Of a DNA stretch of 34,353 nucleotides, positions 34,254-34,353 are shown piece after piece. The position numbers and the translations under genes are program-made. The stretch is taken from positions 1-34,353 of the forward strand of contig JALGUG010000020.1 in assembly GCA_029820995.1 (NCBI GenBank), written 5' to 3'. Origin of the DNA: Candidatus Zipacnadia bacterium. GTDB lineage: Bacteria > Armatimonadota > Zipacnadia > JALGUG01. The first letter of the stretch is position 1; every line of letters starts with the position of its first letter. The notes beneath the pieces are model-generated. The model was not told the origin of the DNA, did not search any database, and saw only the letters and a list, made by a program, of their open reading frames with translations.

Positions 34254-34353
34254 TCATGGCCTCTCGGGGACCGGCAAGCCCTGCAACCGGAAGATGACCG
34301 GCTTCGCCAGGAGATCGAACGCCATCCAGGCCGCGACCGAGTAGCCTGGAACA
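34254..34353 (-). pseudogene. moeA: moeA fragment ending at an in-frame TGA (partial)
   Basis: On the minus strand from the window edge the frame reads VPGYSVAAWMAFDLLAKPVI, then FRLQGLPVPERP, then TGA (34256-34254). This is the end of MoeA domain III (the usual LPGNPVS-type loop and its following helix). The same frame carries on with VSATVRRKVPSKSGTREY, the start of MoeA domain IV. One C-to-T change from CGA (Arg) would create the TGA. MoeA inserts molybdenum into adenylylated molybdopterin. Most of the gene lies outside the window. Confidence 0.65.

Noticed and set aside
34254-34256. Selenocysteine or TGA recoding in moeA
   Set aside because: Neighbouring genes end at TGA, no SECIS-like hairpin was evident just downstream, and MoeA does not use selenocysteine at this place; a mutation or sequencing error is simpler.

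Overview
This window looks like a piece of a high-GC, diderm, probably environmental (MAG-type) bacterium. The best taxonomic clue is the prepilin-like protein at 7710-8378, whose N-terminal region runs [19 protein letters not shown], then [14 protein letters not shown], then NLKQIGLA; this arrangement is very common in Armatimonadota and related deep lineages. Two putative outer-membrane barrel proteins ending in Phe and several copper-amine-oxidase-like 'stalk' domains fit that picture. I call it Armatimonadota-like with moderate confidence. I saw no tRNA, rRNA, CRISPR array, transposase or integrase.

Layout. 1-138: tail of an unknown gene. 139-852: about 700 bases without a gene, ending in a structured leader. 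853-2487: two tandem paralogous barrel-like proteins, then a terminator, then an S-adenosylmethionine hydrolase (2573-3376). 3454-3603 (minus): a 49-residue histone-H1-like Lys/Ala/Thr repeat protein, with its own promoter and a perfect 15-nt palindrome at the predicted transcription start. 3900-4889 (minus): a double-GNAT acetyltransferase. 5113-7713: a secreted heparinase II/III-type polysaccharide lyase, which shares its stop codon bases with the convergent prepilin-like gene. 8495-9520: queA. 9704-11365: a GT39-like membrane glycosyltransferase. 11423-14514 (minus): stalk-domain protein, cytidine deaminase, and polysaccharide deacetylase with its own stalk domain. Divergent near-consensus promoters lie at 14593-14691. 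14895-19893: a secreted TPR protein ending in what looks like a zinc-ligand-less peptidase domain, then a Tat-signal radical SAM protein of AmmeMemoRadiSam type, then a Tat-signal DUF362 protein.

19993-30726 (minus) is one long gene string. In transcription order it encodes a membrane protein with a PH-like tail, a small conserved protein, a MutL/GlmL-type ASKHA ATPase, a protein with an RnfC/biotinyl-like fold, a fibronectin-III/DUF6754-like membrane protein, three further integral or anchored membrane proteins, a receiver-PAS histidine kinase and a receiver-HD-GYP c-di-GMP phosphodiesterase. A TAGACA-18-TATAAT promoter sits at its head. The eight genes before the kinase are the best candidate in the window for an undescribed system. 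No glutamate mutase subunit accompanies the MutL-like protein, and most partners are membrane proteins.

30854-34353 (minus) is a molybdenum-cofactor operon: moeA fused to a periplasmic-binding-protein-like domain (interrupted by an in-frame TGA), moaA, moaC, a MOSC protein lacking the usual cysteines, and mogA/moaB. Gene overlaps of 4-40 nt indicate tight coupling. Gene functions are assigned from recognised family motifs; no similarity search was possible.
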